Below, piece after piece: positions 33,891 to 44,775 of a stretch of DNA of 64,000 nt. Under the pieces are notes generated by a model. It ran no database searches, was not told where the DNA came from, and worked only from the letters and a program-made list of their open reading frames with translations. Source of the DNA: Costus lasius (lineage: Eukaryota > Streptophyta > Magnoliopsida > Zingiberales > Costaceae); the NCBI GenBank assembly GCA_027563935.2, contig CM050454.1, positions 20,333,501 through 20,397,500 of the forward strand. The letters run 5' to 3'. Both the position numbers and the translations under genes were made by a program. How positions within the stretch are numbered: position 1 is the stretch's first letter; each line of letters opens with the position of its first letter.

Positions 33891-35260
33891 GAGATGTGGG
33901 GGCAGAATCGATGACTGTCGGATGCAGTCAGTGTCTCAGTTTATTACTCAGTTCACTTTCCCCTCGCTTTTATCGGTGGAACTGTGCAGCGGGGGCAGAA
34001 GAGGTCAGAGATGGGGATGGCAGCAGAGGTGCCGGGGGGCGCTTTTACTCGGCGAGAGCGACGTGTTAGTTCTTATGCATTAATTTAACTTATGCATTAA
34101 AGCTCGTCTGTTTTCTCTCTCGCTCTCTCTCATTTTTATTTTCTTTCGATGCTAGATTGATCAGACGACAAGACGTAAGAGCCCTTCTGCTTTCCCCCGG
34201 GCGTTGTGTATGCTATTATTGCCTGATGGTTGCCTTGCCTGCCACCCTTCCTTTGTAGTAAGTACACCGCAATTTTGCAGACTCGCGTCGGCCCCTCCTC
34301 CGCCTCCTTCCTTGATTGCGGAATCGTTTGGCCGCGGTGGAATCCCGCCCCCACACACTCACGCTCTGCTGCAGTGCTCTGCTGCTGCTCCAGGCTCCAG
34401 CCAGTTGGGGTGCTAAGGTTGGCGCTGGAGATGTGTGCGTGATGTGGTAAAAGTGTTTTCTTTTGGGACGATTGCAGGCATAGATAGATTAGAGCCCACT
34501 CCAAATCCAAATTACTTTTCATCATAATTCACTTATTATGCATGATATATCTTATCTATCAACTTTAAATAATTATTATGTTAGAATAAAATAACTTGCC
34601 TCAATCACTTTAATGATGTTTTAACTTTATATGACTAGGACATTGATTATATAATTTGATGTTAGGCCATCATTTAATTGGCCATATTAAGAAGATGCTT
34701 TTTATAAATAATTTGCTAGTATTAATATTAATATTATTTATTAAGTATGATAAATAACATGACCATACAACCATGAGCAATAATACCACCCCTACCATCC
34801 TACATCCTATATGTTGGAGAAAATTTTAAAACTTTTCCAAATAATCTCACATGCTAATGCATCAATCTATCATATCTTACAACTGAACACAGATGTTATA
34901 GCCGTCATGTATTATGGTTAGTTGCATATTAATATATATTTCAATTGTTTCTGAGTTAATTTTAGTCTATAAAAAGTGCCCAACCCTTAGTTATAATATT
35001 TACCCCCACCCCACCCCCCCTTTTATTTGACTTTTTCTTTTTATTAATTTTCTTATTTTTGATTGCTCAATGTTGAAAGAATATCAAATCAACCTTTCTA
35101 TGGTTGTGACGTGGATGATAATGGGAAACAAGTCCTTAGTTCTAGCTCTCGATTTTATGTGACAATATAGTAATAAAAGCCGTGAGAGAATCTTTAGGTG
35201 CGGGAGTGAAAATGTAATTGGAGAGAAAAACAACTAAGCGGGGAACAATGCTAAAATACC
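33891..35260. other. GC-rich patch then AT-rich spacer upstream of the ARF
   Basis: 33905-33935 contains two short copies of the neighbouring ARF exon in changed order. 33940-34460 is GC-rich with CT-rich runs and short open frames on both strands, none with family motifs; it does not contain the ARF N-terminus. 34500-35260 is AT-rich and empty. Confidence 0.45.
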
Positions 35261-35269
35261 ATCATGATG

Positions 35270-36130
35270 TGCATCCGAGCAACACCGTCTAACAACGACA
35301 CACAACTACTAAAATATTTAACTCACTAACCTTAAGTAAACAAGCCAAATTTTCTTCTCAAGTACAACTCAGGGCAATTACACAATCCAGTGAACAGCTT
35401 GGTGCCTAGCCCTGAATGGAAGAAAACAAAAACTTTCCCATGTCTCCGACATCCGAATGAATGAGTGTTACATCAAAAGACAGACAGAATACATGAAAGG
35501 AGATTCTTTCCCATGTCTCCGGCATCCGAATGCATGAGGGTCACATCAGAAGAAAGACGGAATACATGAAAAGAGATGCAAATGCAAAAATAAGAGTTAC
35601 CCTGACGTGTTAGGCACAATTTAATTCCTTTAAGAATGATAAGTTATAAGAGCAAACCCTAGAGGTTTTCTACGCCTCTAGCTACAAACTCTCACAACTC
35701 TCCCAAGGGGAGCTTCCTCTCCAAGCAAGCTACCCTCTACTCTCCCCAAGCCATCTTTTTATAAGTTAAGAGGCTAGGGTTGACCACACACATAATAGGG
35801 TATCGCTTTAGTGGGCTAGCGCTTGGGCTAGGCCTTATTGGGCCAAATGGGCTGCTAATACCATCTTCGAGTAAGCCACAACGAAGCAGCAAAACCAATT
35901 GGCTGGTTCATGAAGATGTGGGTAGACTCTTGCTCCGAGTTTGATAGTAGGTTGTTGTACCGAGCAAGTTGTGGTTCTTTAATTTGCCATGGGAGCAAAC
36001 TCATAGGTTGAATGGGCTCCATATGAGACAAAAAGGCTGATAACTCCCATGTAATGCTCTAAAGGTATGCTGGGATGTTGGGAATGTTGAAAGACCTTCG
36101 AAATCCCCTGTCCTAGCTTTCTTAGGTGTG
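35270..36130. repeat. Dispersed repeat R1, copy 2
   Basis: Relative of 2330-3320 (see that entry). Within it, 'ttcccatgtctccgacatccgaatgaatgag' type text occurs twice (near 35440 and 35510), a local tandem duplication of about 70 bases. Confidence 0.5.
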
Positions 36131-36640
36131 TCACAGCTTGGCCGTGATCCTAGTCATGGCCGTGATAAGATCAACATGACTATTTTTGTACTTCTGAAGG
36201 TGTCATGGCTTGGTTGTGATCTGGGTCATGGTCGTGATGTCATTTGTGTCAAGGCAACTCATCTTTCCCCTCTGGTTCGAGGGCTTCACAGGTTGGGCAT
36301 GATGATGTTTATAGTCGTAACCTTCTTTTGGGGTCATCACGGGTAGACCATAATGAAATTCATAGCTGTGATGGGAAGTTGTCAATTGATATAAATCCAC
36401 AGAATACTTCATGGGCAAGCCATGATGAGGTTCACAGGTAGGCCGTGATAAGGTTTACGATCATGATGACTTTCATGTTTTTCTCCAAACTCCATAGAAG
36501 TCTTCACGACTGGGCTATAATCTTGGTCACGTCCATGATCGGCTGTCACAAGCAGGTCATGATGAGATTCACAGTTGTGATGAGAAAAAGTTTTTTTTGG
36601 GGAAGGGTCTTCTACTACATTAGGTTGTGCCCTGCATAAG
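36131..36640. repeat. Array of GTCATGG/CGTGAT motifs
   Basis: About eight times in 500 bases a phrase like 'catggccgtgat' or 'tcatggtcgtgatg' recurs, in places followed by an approximate inverted form. The style recalls the palindrome arrays of the Athila-like LTRs, with different letters. No coding content. Confidence 0.5.
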
Positions 36641-36659
36641 AGGAGTCTCGGTTGTATTT

Positions 36660-37430
36660 GTTGGTATATATGTCATAAGGACTAATTGGTTGGTTCTATC
36701 TTGTACCATATTCACACATAATATATTTTATTGTCATTATCATTATTGTGTTTTTTGTTACATTAGTATTTTATATATGATTATATTACGATGTCCCTAG
36801 AGATTGGCTTTGCCCATTCTAAATGTTTTATCCACAATCAAGTACTTTAGTATATATAGGATAGGTTAGGTGGATGCAAGACACCTATCTGGGCTAGTTG
36901 GGTATTTGATACTAACACAAACACATGGGCACCTATTTGCTCATTCTTTAAGAAACTATGATATCCACAGGCCCTCCTATAAAAGCATGACTAATAGTAT
37001 ATAGTTATACCCAAGTATTTACTTAATTAAGTCATGCCTACCTAATTGAGTAAAACAAAGTGTTAACATACTTTGTCCAATTTGGATATCAGTTGGCAAA
37101 GGGATTATGCATACAGACTTTATTGTTAGTTAGGAGATGTTAATTGATTACACACTTCCTATGACTTGGGTAACAATGATGTATTGTTAGATACCCCCTC
37201 ACTGTTTATGATAATCTATTTAGTAATTATCAATGACAATGACATATGGAACCTACATGGTCACACATCTTGGCTCTTGAGATCTCATCTTGGTCGGATA
37301 GCAAATGGATGGATTCAAATCAGAGTAAGATTAGAATTTATTGAACTGATGATTTATATCAATTGATCTATATGGAATTAAGGGCATAGTGTCTAATCAA
37401 GATGATCTAGGTTACATTGATAGTGATGTA
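36660..37430 (+). repeat. Diverged LTR-A fragment
   Basis: Shares with LTR-A an ordered set of phrases: 'gttggta...', 'ggcaaagggat', 'cctatgacttgggtaacaatgatgt', 'ttgttagataccccctcac', 'acatggtcacacatcttgg'. It breaks off near 37430, where other repeat sequence begins. Confidence 0.55.
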
Positions 37431-39255
37431 GGACAGGGGGGTCTAAAACATTCAAACAGCGAGTTTTGAAATCCGATTTTGATAATATGTAGATAAAAAC
37501 CGATGTTAACTAACGAGATTTGAAAACTATTTTTTTGTTTTTTATAATAGTAAAGAAAGCCCAACATTACAACTACTGAAAGTAGTAAATGCAGGAATTA
37601 AACTTGCTGTAAGTAAACTTACAAAGCAGTCCTTGAGAATAGAAGGACTGTACGTCCCGATCTTCACCGGTCCAACTCTGATGGAATGTGTAGGGTGGAG
37701 CTTACAAGCAATCACAGAAAGATCCGTACAATTCACGGATTTTAATACAGAAGAAAGATCAAGGGGTGAGGTTAAGCCTCACAAATTCCCTTGCTAATCC
37801 TAAGTTATCTAGGGAGAGGGGGAGGAGAGGAGGAGGGGTGCACCCCTCCTAGATCCACACCAAGCGCAAGCTACAAGTTAGCTAACCAAGGATTAGTGTA
37901 GAGAAGAGTTCTGAAAACAAAGTGAAGAGATTAAGGGGAGAGACTTAGCCGAATAGGATGAAGACTCCATGATGCCGAGAGGAAGAGGTGTTCTTCTTCT
38001 TGCTCCAAACCGAGGATGAAGGAGAGATCTCCTTGTAGTTGCACACATGAAAGGGAGGAGACCTTCTCAGGGTTTTGATGGAGGAGTTGAGAAGGAGAAA
38101 AGAAAAGGGCTCGGCTCCTTGAAGAATACCACACTAAAGACTATGCTAATATTAATCTGAAAGAAAGACAAGTTCTTATTTCATCCAAAAGTTGAGAATA
38201 CATGTGAGAGAGGCTACACTTATAGATGAGGGGAAGAGCTAGGGCAGGATGGTCAAATGCTCCCTTGCGCTCCTTACAAAAATAGAGAGAAATTCGAAAA
38301 TTGAAAGACAATGGGCTGGCGCAAATTGTCTTGAAAGACTTCCTTCTTTGATGGTCCCCAATTGGCAATGTTTTAATGGCATTGAGCTATCTTTGCTAGT
38401 GCTCTTGATGTGGGCGAAAGGCTGGCTTTTTGCTTCTTGCTTGCGCATCAAGCAGTCCTTTGAATTTTGAAAAGCTTCCATAAGAGTTTGGGCGGCAAGA
38501 TAATGATGGAAACTTGAACTAATTGCTTCCTTTGATTGTGGATCTTGATTGCTGACCGAATCCTTACTTGCTTGGGCTTGGCGCATATCTTGAATGGATA
38601 GAGGCTGAGGTGGCTGATTATCACAAGGAAGAGGCGCCCAAGCAAATGAGGAAGTTGAGTTGTCAAGTGAACTCATCAAGGCTTGGGTTGAACTTGGAGT
38701 TGAAGTCTCCTTTCTTTCTTGGGCTGAGCTTGAGTTGAGTAGAACTTGAGCTGACCTTGGGTGATGCTTGAGCTGATTCCTAGCTTGAATACCGCCAAAT
38801 ATGTGTCCTAATGCATGTATGCACTACCCTACTATGATGCAAGAGTACATAAAGTTTCATGACTTACAATGCACAACCTACTACAATTGGACTTGCCATA
38901 AATGACTACATGATGCATGGCTTTATTGAAAAATAAACTACCCTAAATGCAATGCAAGAGAGGGGACTCTAAGGGAACCCATATCGAAGAGGTTTCCTGC
39001 GAGCCTGAGCAGATCTCCTCAAAGCAGGGCTACTGCCTCCATCAGATAGGCTTTGAGCTCATCATGATTGAGAAGAGATAGATCAAGAGGCACTTGCATT
39101 GGTGCCATTTGATGGGTATGGCCATGCTTGGACTATGATTAACCTAGGTGCATCATGCACCATAGCTAACTAGGTCTCATAAGCATGGAGATGTTTGAAC
39201 CAAGTAGTCTTAGTCCATTGCTTATTTAAGCAAGGAGGGCTTCTACATTATTCAT
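37431..39255. other. Unresolved repeat-like segment
   Basis: Begins near 'gtaggacagggggg'. The text 38690-38890 is related to 1970-2290. A minus-strand frame of 146 codons (38679-38239) shows no family motif. Probably LTR or untranslated part of a retroelement; ends not defined. Confidence 0.35.
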
Positions 39256-39464
39256 TTTTGATACAAAATTTTATATTGTCTTTCATGAATAATTATTATA
39301 AATTAGTGATATGTTTTCCTCTAATTTCAATCAATTACCTTATTTACTACTTGTAGCAAAAACTATAATTTCTCTATTCTTGTAAATTAAAAGAAAAAAT
39401 ACCTTAAAAATAAGCGAAATTGAAGATATTTCATCATAATAATATTTAATGCATCAAAAGGAAC
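39256..39464 (+). repeat. Left stub of an older Athila-like LTR
   Basis: AT-rich text beginning TGATACAAAATTTTATATTG resembles the start of the E1 LTR. It runs to GGAAC at 39460-39464, the left target duplication of E1, and its likely continuation is 50011-51640. E1 thus appears to have inserted into an older LTR. Confidence 0.45.
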
Positions 39465-41334
39465 TGATGACACAAAATTTTATAGTATATTTTGTGTCAT
39501 TTGATAGGTCTTTTTGTGTCATATTCATGCTCTTTTGCTTATTTTTATGCCTTATTTATCAAATATTGTAGAATCTACACCTTTTCTGGTTTTTGATGAT
39601 TTTCAGGTAAAAATGCACCATTTTAAGGCGTTTTCAAGCAAATTCAGATGCATAGATGAATCCCCATCATCAGGAAGAGATTACATGTCAATTTTCATGA
39701 AGAATTGAAGCCTCAAACCAAATTACGGCAAGGCCGAAATTAATATTACGGTACCGTGGTTTCACTGAACCTACAGAACAAACCACGGCACTATCGTAAT
39801 TTTAGAGCACTGCCGTAATTTGGGGTGAATTTTGAACATAAAGTTTTGCAGATATTACGGCACTGCCGTAATCCATATTACAAGCCGTAATTTCAGTCCA
39901 ATTCTGACCCAAGAGATTTTTGAGAATTACGGCATTGTCATAATGGATATCACTGGCCGTAATCCTGGTCGATTTTTGTACATAACACTTTGCAGAAATT
40001 ACGACACTGCCGTAATAAAAAACACGGCCGTAATTATGACCTGGACTTGCGATTTTCATGAATATTTTTGAAGCTCGATTCTTGCATGGATGATTGCGGA
40101 CGATCTAGACCATCAATTTGGAATCCATAAGAAAGAAAATACTCATCAGATCGAGGAGAGGAGACACGCATGAAAAACCCTAATTTTCATCCACAATCGA
40201 GAGAGAAATCAGAGTTTTCGCCGTTGCCCTAGGTTTCGCCGCTAGGAAGCATACAGTGCATCTCCAGTCGTGAAATTTAAAGGGAAGCTATGCCTAGAGG
40301 AGGAGAACATACTCCAGAAGTTTCAGAGCGAAAGCAGATCGATCAGAGGAGAAATCAACGAAAGAAGCGTCGCCAACACTGTTCATCGTGCCTTCTAGAG
40401 TAAAATTACGGCTGTAATTTTTATTACAGTCATGCTGTTATTTGATTTTTCTCTTTCCTTTTGATTTTTAATCCTTTGAAACAATGGTTTATTGTAATTC
40501 ATCAACTATGCTAGCTTAAACACTTCATGGGACATGGGGTGTAATCTCCTTAATTTCTTATGACTAGATGACTTTTATTTCATCAAGATAATTTTAATAT
40601 GATAATTCTACTTATGTGACGATTGTCTTTAATTCTCCTTAGATTTATTGTCTTAGCATGATTTAGAGTTTTTGTGATATAGACTGAAAATTTATTTGCG
40701 AAAACTTGGAACCCTAAAATTGAATGTTAAGAACTCATCGTAAGAAATTAGGTTTGTACTTATTTCTTGATTTTAGAAGTATATTGTCATGTTGATAATC
40801 TAAATCTAGGATTGAGTTACTGAAATAAACATGATGATACTGTGAGAAATCAAGTATCAGATCGTTGGAGAACCTTAAGTAGAACCTGTGAAAATTATAG
40901 TATGAAAGTATGTAGTTTTCACTTGAGATAATTGTCTTAGGATTTGGATGCATGAAAGTGATCTTTGAGTTCTTTGTCAATGATTTACTTATCTTTAGCA
41001 TTGAATATATCCTGTGCGAAAGTAAGGATTGGTTCTTTGTAAATTATCTGCGTGAAAGCGAGATAATTTCTTTATTAAGTAAATTATATCTTTATCATAA
41101 TAAAATTAGACTGACGACCTCTTATTTAGATCTAGTCATTGAAATTAAGGTGGATGAAATCCTAGTCCCAGTTTCTCTCTCTGACTTTTTCGTGTAGTTT
41201 CTGATAGTTTGCTTTCATCATTTTCGATTGCCTAGCTAGTAAGAAATTGATTATTCAGTACTTGACAAACGAGGTCTCTGTGGTTCGATATCTTAATTAT
41301 TACTTCGAGTATCTGTGCACTTGCGGACACAATA
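39465..41334 (+). repeat. E1 5' LTR, 1870 bp
   Basis: Matches 48135-50005 over its length. A palindrome array lies 255-580 bases from its start, followed by a GA-rich stretch and then AT-rich sequence. The last bases read ACACAATA, against ACACAACA in the other LTRs. Confidence 0.93.
39720..40040. repeat. Palindrome array in E1 5' LTR
   Basis: Alternating half-sites ATTACGG and CCGTAAT recur about every 60-80 bases. 39854-39872 is a perfect palindrome ATTACGGCACTGCCGTAAT with one central base, followed at 39878-39892 by ATTACAAGCCGTAAT. Units are linked by 'ttcagtccaattctgaccc(g/a)agag'. The same array is in the 3' LTR (48390-48710) and in the E2 LTR (55790-56095). Confidence 0.9.
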
Positions 41335-41340
41335 AGTTTT

Positions 41341-41358
41341 TGGCGCCGTTGCCGGGGA
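41341..41358 (+). other. E1 primer binding site, tRNA-Asp type
   Basis: TGGCGCCGTTGCCGGGGA lies six bases after the 5' LTR and is the complement of the plant tRNA-Asp 3' end, the usual primer of Athila-group elements. Confidence 0.9.
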
Positions 41359-41475
41359 CCTTGGTTTTTGTCAATATTGAAGATATTGAAAGTATTGCTA
41401 GACTCGGTTTTGTTTTATTTACTGTTTTCTATTCTTTTCTGCTTATTTTTAGTTATTTGATCTATCTACTTGTGC

Positions 41476-43016
41476 ATGCACAGGAATCTTAGATCAGGAC
41501 CTCTAGTTCCTCTAGGCTCTGAGATTCACAAATCTCTTACACTGCGCAAGAAACTCAGATTTGAAGGAAGACAAGAAGAAGAAGTCGTCATGGCAGAAAG
41601 AAGATCACTTAGGGACTCTGCAACCCCCAATCCACATGAGAAATATTCTAGCATTGCTAGACCAGTTATTGAGGCTAATAATTTTGAGATCAAGCCTGCT
41701 TTCTTATCTATGATCCAACAAAATCAGTTTGGAGGATCACCACTTGAAGATCCCAATCAACACCTTGCTTTGTTTCTTGAATTATGTGATACAATTAAGA
41801 TAAACGGTGTTTCTAATGATGTATTGAAACTGAGATTGTTTCCTTTTTCTCTTAGGGACCGAGCACGCTCTTGGCTTTAAGCTCAACCTACCGGTACCTT
41901 CACCACATGAGAATAATTATCAAATGCCTTCTTGATGAAATACTTTCCTCCCAGCAAGACCATCCAATTGAGAAACCAGATAACAAGCTTTACACAGAGG
42001 GATGACGAGTCTTTTAGCGAGGCATGAGAGCGTTTTAATTATTTACAATGGAAGTGTCCTCACCATGGTCTTGAAAATTGAGTTCTAATTCATACTTTTT
42101 ACAATGGATTGCTTTATAATACTAGACTAATTGTTGATGCTGCTGTAGGAGGAGCTCTCATGAGTAGAACCATTGAAGATGCTTTTAAGTTGCTGGAGGA
42201 GATGACTTTGAATCACAACCAGTGGACTACAGAGAGAGGAGTGTTGTATCGACCTTCTCAGGGTAAGAATGAAAGTGATAACTAGCGCACCTTGGCTGAA
42301 AAGGTAGATTCTTTATGCAACAGATTTGATTTTTTTAAATGCAAATTGCTGTAGTTTCATCTTCTGTTGTGTGTTATATTTGTGTTAATAATGGTCATTA
42401 TTCTGAAGAGTGTAAAGTCATTGCTAATCAAGGTACTGAACAAGTTAATGCTTTGGGGGGTTATAATCAAAGTAGAAACAATGATCCTTATTCTAGTACT
42501 TACAACCCTGGATGGAGGAACCACCCCAATTTATCTTGGAAAAGTAATAATCATGTAGGGGGACAAGCTGAGAATAGAGGATATCCACAAAAGCAAAATC
42601 AGAATCAAAACCAACCCCAAAATTCTAGTGTTGAGTCCATGCTAGAAAAGCTTATGGCTAATCAAAATCAATTCATAACAAACCAAAATAAGGAAATTAA
42701 AGATCTTAAGGGAATGGTTAGCCAACTTGCTTCTCAAGTAGGATCATTAGCAGCACACAATAAAATATTACAAACTAGATAGCACAATAGGCTAGCACAT
42801 CTTATAGACCCCTAGGGAAATTGCCTGCTAAACTTGAACCAAACCCTAGGGAGCACTGTAATGCTATCATTACTAGGAGTGGGAAGCAATTCAATGAACC
42901 CAAAGAGAGATCTCATGATAATGAAAAAGAGCCTAATAATGAACATGACAATGAACTTGACTTGGAAAGATCTCCTATGCATGAGCAGTCCCAAACTAGT
43001 TTGTCACCTCACTAAG
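41476..43016 (+). pseudogene. E1 gag, broken by many stops
   Basis: The frame from ATG 41476 shows the Athila gag core: FLSMIQQNQFGGSPLEDP, LRLFPFSLRDRARSWL. In-frame stops are at 41878-41880, 41908-41910, 41914-41916, 42025-42027, 42079-42081 and 42283-42285. A one-base loss near 42335 then shifts the frame into a CCHC knuckle CYICVNNGHYSEEC (42372-42413). After a Gln/Asn-rich stretch and a heptad-like segment, NPREHCNAIITRSGKQ marks the usual gag-protease linker. Compared with E2, the six stops all fall where E2 has TGG, CAA or a similar codon one transition away. Gag forms the particle; this one cannot. Confidence 0.85.
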
Positions 43017-43189
43017 GTGATGAGCCATGTCAGGTTGATATTTCTAAATCTAGTTCACCTGCACCTTATAGGCCACCTATACCCTTTCCCCAGAGATTAG
43101 TACAAACAAAGTTAGACAAATAGTTTGGAAAATTTCTTGATGTTTTGAAAAAGCTTTATATTAATATTCCATTCACTTAAGCTTTATCT

Positions 43190-43835
43190 CAAATGCCCTC
43201 ATATGCTAAATTTTTGAAAGAAATTTTGTATAATAAAAGAAAGATAGAGAACTATGGTACTGTGGCTTTAACTAAAGAATGTAGTGCTATTATCCAAAAT
43301 AAGTTGTCACCGAAATTAAAGGATCCAGGTAGTTTCTCTATACCTTGTTCAATTGGGAGTGTGTAGTGCTATTATCCAAAATAAGTTGTCACCGAAATTA
43401 AAGGATCCAGGTAGTTTCTCTATACCTTGTTCAATTGGGAGTGTGGCTTTTAACCGAACCTTATGTGATTTGGGTGCTAGTGTAAGCCTAATGCCATTAT
43501 CTATTTACAGGAAATTGGACATGGGAGAGCTTAAACCAACCTCAATATCTTTGCAGCTCACTGATTCACCGGTAAAGTATTCGGTTGGTATTTTAGAAAA
43601 TGCTCTGGTTCAAATAGGTAAGTATTTTATTCCAGCAGATTTTGTGGTTCTTGAAATGGAAGAAAGTTTCAAAAATCCAATCATCCTTGGTAGACCCTTT
43701 TTGGCCACAGCATGAGCAGTCATAGATGTTAGGAAAGGAAAACTCACATTTGATATTTGTAAAAACATAATTGAGTTTGATTTAACAGATTCATTGAAAA
43801 AAAGCATCACATTCAGGATCATGTTGTAGTAATGA
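43190..43835 (+). pseudogene. E1 aspartic protease, frame-shifted by a duplication
   Basis: Upstream text AKFLKEILYNKRKIENY is followed by the Athila protease block SIPCSIGSV, LCDLGASVSLMPLS (active-site D-L-G-A), ELKPTSISLQLTDS and the C-terminal NPIILGRPFLATA. An 82-bp perfect tandem duplication (43281-43444) shifts the frame in front of the active site, and TGA follows GRPFLATA at about 43713. In full Athila elements reverse transcriptase follows; here it does not. Confidence 0.85.
43281..43444 (+). repeat. 82-bp tandem duplication in E1 protease
   Basis: Copies 43281-43362 and 43363-43444 appear identical. The period is not a multiple of three. E2 has a single copy at the matching place (about 59369-59450). 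Confidence 0.93.
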
Positions 43836-43916
43836 TGTAATAGATGATGTTGTTAGTGATATGCATAACTTATTTGATGAGCCCTCTAATGTTGAGACTG
43901 ACACTTTTTTGAGTGT

Positions 43917-44156
43917 GTGAATAAAGGAGTTCAGGAGAAAGCTGATTCAAAAACTGAAAAGAGAAAGAAGAAGAGACAAAGAAGAAGAGAAAGATTGAAA
44001 CTGCTTAAGAAAGGAAAAAGGTACTTGGGTAAAGTTGGACACTGTTTCTTGAATGAGCCTTATGTACCTAGAAGTGGAGAACAAAACAAAGAGAAGTCAG
44101 AATGGCAACCGAAGGCACCACCACGATCAAATCCGAGTGCAGAACGGTCAAGCTAA
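43917..44156 (+). CDS. Short lysine/arginine-rich frame replacing pol
   Basis: A 79-codon open frame starting at TGAATAAAGG text (non-ATG start by conceptual frame). It includes KRKKKRQRRRERLKLLKKGK, which looks like a bipartite nuclear localisation or nucleic-acid-binding stretch. E2 has the same region at about 59925-60160 with stops. It lies just where Athila pol would begin and ends just before the GGGAGGCAACCC spacer. It could be the fused remnant of the two sides of the pol deletion, or simply purine-rich untranslated RNA. Function unknown. Confidence 0.35.
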   Translation: MNKGVQEKADSKTEKRKKKRQRRRERLKLLKKGKRYLGKVGHCFLNEPYVPRSGEQNKEKSEWQPKAPPRSNPSAERSS

Positions 44157-44179
44157 TGACCTTTAAATTAGCGCTTCTT

Positions 44180-44195
44180 GGGAGGCAACCCAAGC
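44180..44195 (+). other. Conserved Athila spacer motif
   Basis: GGGAGGCAACCCAAGC, preceded by GACCTTTAAATTAGCGCTTC, is a short block I know from the untranslated region downstream of pol in many plant Athila-group elements; E2 has it at 60183-60198 with one change. It can form a small GGG/CCC hairpin. Confidence 0.6.
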
Positions 44196-44299
44196 ACTCT
44201 TTCTTTAGTTTATTCTCTTTTATTTTACTTTATTTTTATTTTTATTTTTAGAATTAATTTTTCTTCTCTTTTTGTAGGTAAAATCGATTTTTGGTGTAA

Positions 44300-44775
44300 A
44301 TTACAGCACTACTGTAATGTAAATTACGGGCCGTATTTTCGGTCCATTTTCGAACAGTAGGTTTTCACGCCATTACGGCACTGCCGTAAGCATTTTGACA
44401 TCCTGTATTTTTGGTCCGAAATTAACCTGAGAGTTTATTTGCTTTTACGGCACCACCGTAAGCTTTTTCACGAGCCGTATTTTTGTAAAATTCTTGACCC
44501 GAGAGTTTTCGTGATTTGTCCTGTATTACGGTAGTACCCTAAATACTTTTATAGGCCATATATTTTTTTTTCTTTTTTGTAATTGATTTTTATTACTTAA
44601 AAAAACATCATTTTTACGGTACAGCCGTAACCGTTTTCCCGGTACCGTATTTTCAGTCCATTTTCGACCCGAGAGTTTGAAACATTTTACGGTATTGCCG
44701 TATAGACATTACGGCCCATGTTTTTTGAATCCACCACATTACGTCACCGCCATAATGGAAATTACGGCCGTAATT
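44300..44775. repeat. Internal palindrome array of E1
   Basis: About six units of the form TTACGGCAC(Y)(R)CCGTAA, a short gap, ACGGGCCGTATTTT, then GGTCCATTTTCGACCCGAGAG. 44372-44389 repeats 18 of the 19 bases of the perfect LTR palindrome. The linker is clearly related to that in the LTR array, so the two arrays share ancestry. Confidence 0.88.

Noticed and set aside
34136..34525. 129-codon minus-strand frame as missing ARF N-terminus
   Set aside because: It has none of the ARF N-terminal motifs and no splice sites that would join it to the B3 exon in phase.
38239..38679. 146-codon minus-strand frame as a gene
   Set aside because: No start context, domain or repeat-free setting; it lies in an unresolved retroelement-like segment.
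39720..40040. CRISPR-like array of palindromic repeats
   Set aside because: Repeats are degenerate and lie in LTRs of a eukaryotic retrotransposon, spacers are related to one another, and there are no cas genes.
41341..41358. Possible tRNA gene fragment
   Set aside because: Only the complement of the tRNA-Asp 3' end is present, right after an LTR, which is a primer binding site. No tRNA cloverleaf was seen anywhere in the window.
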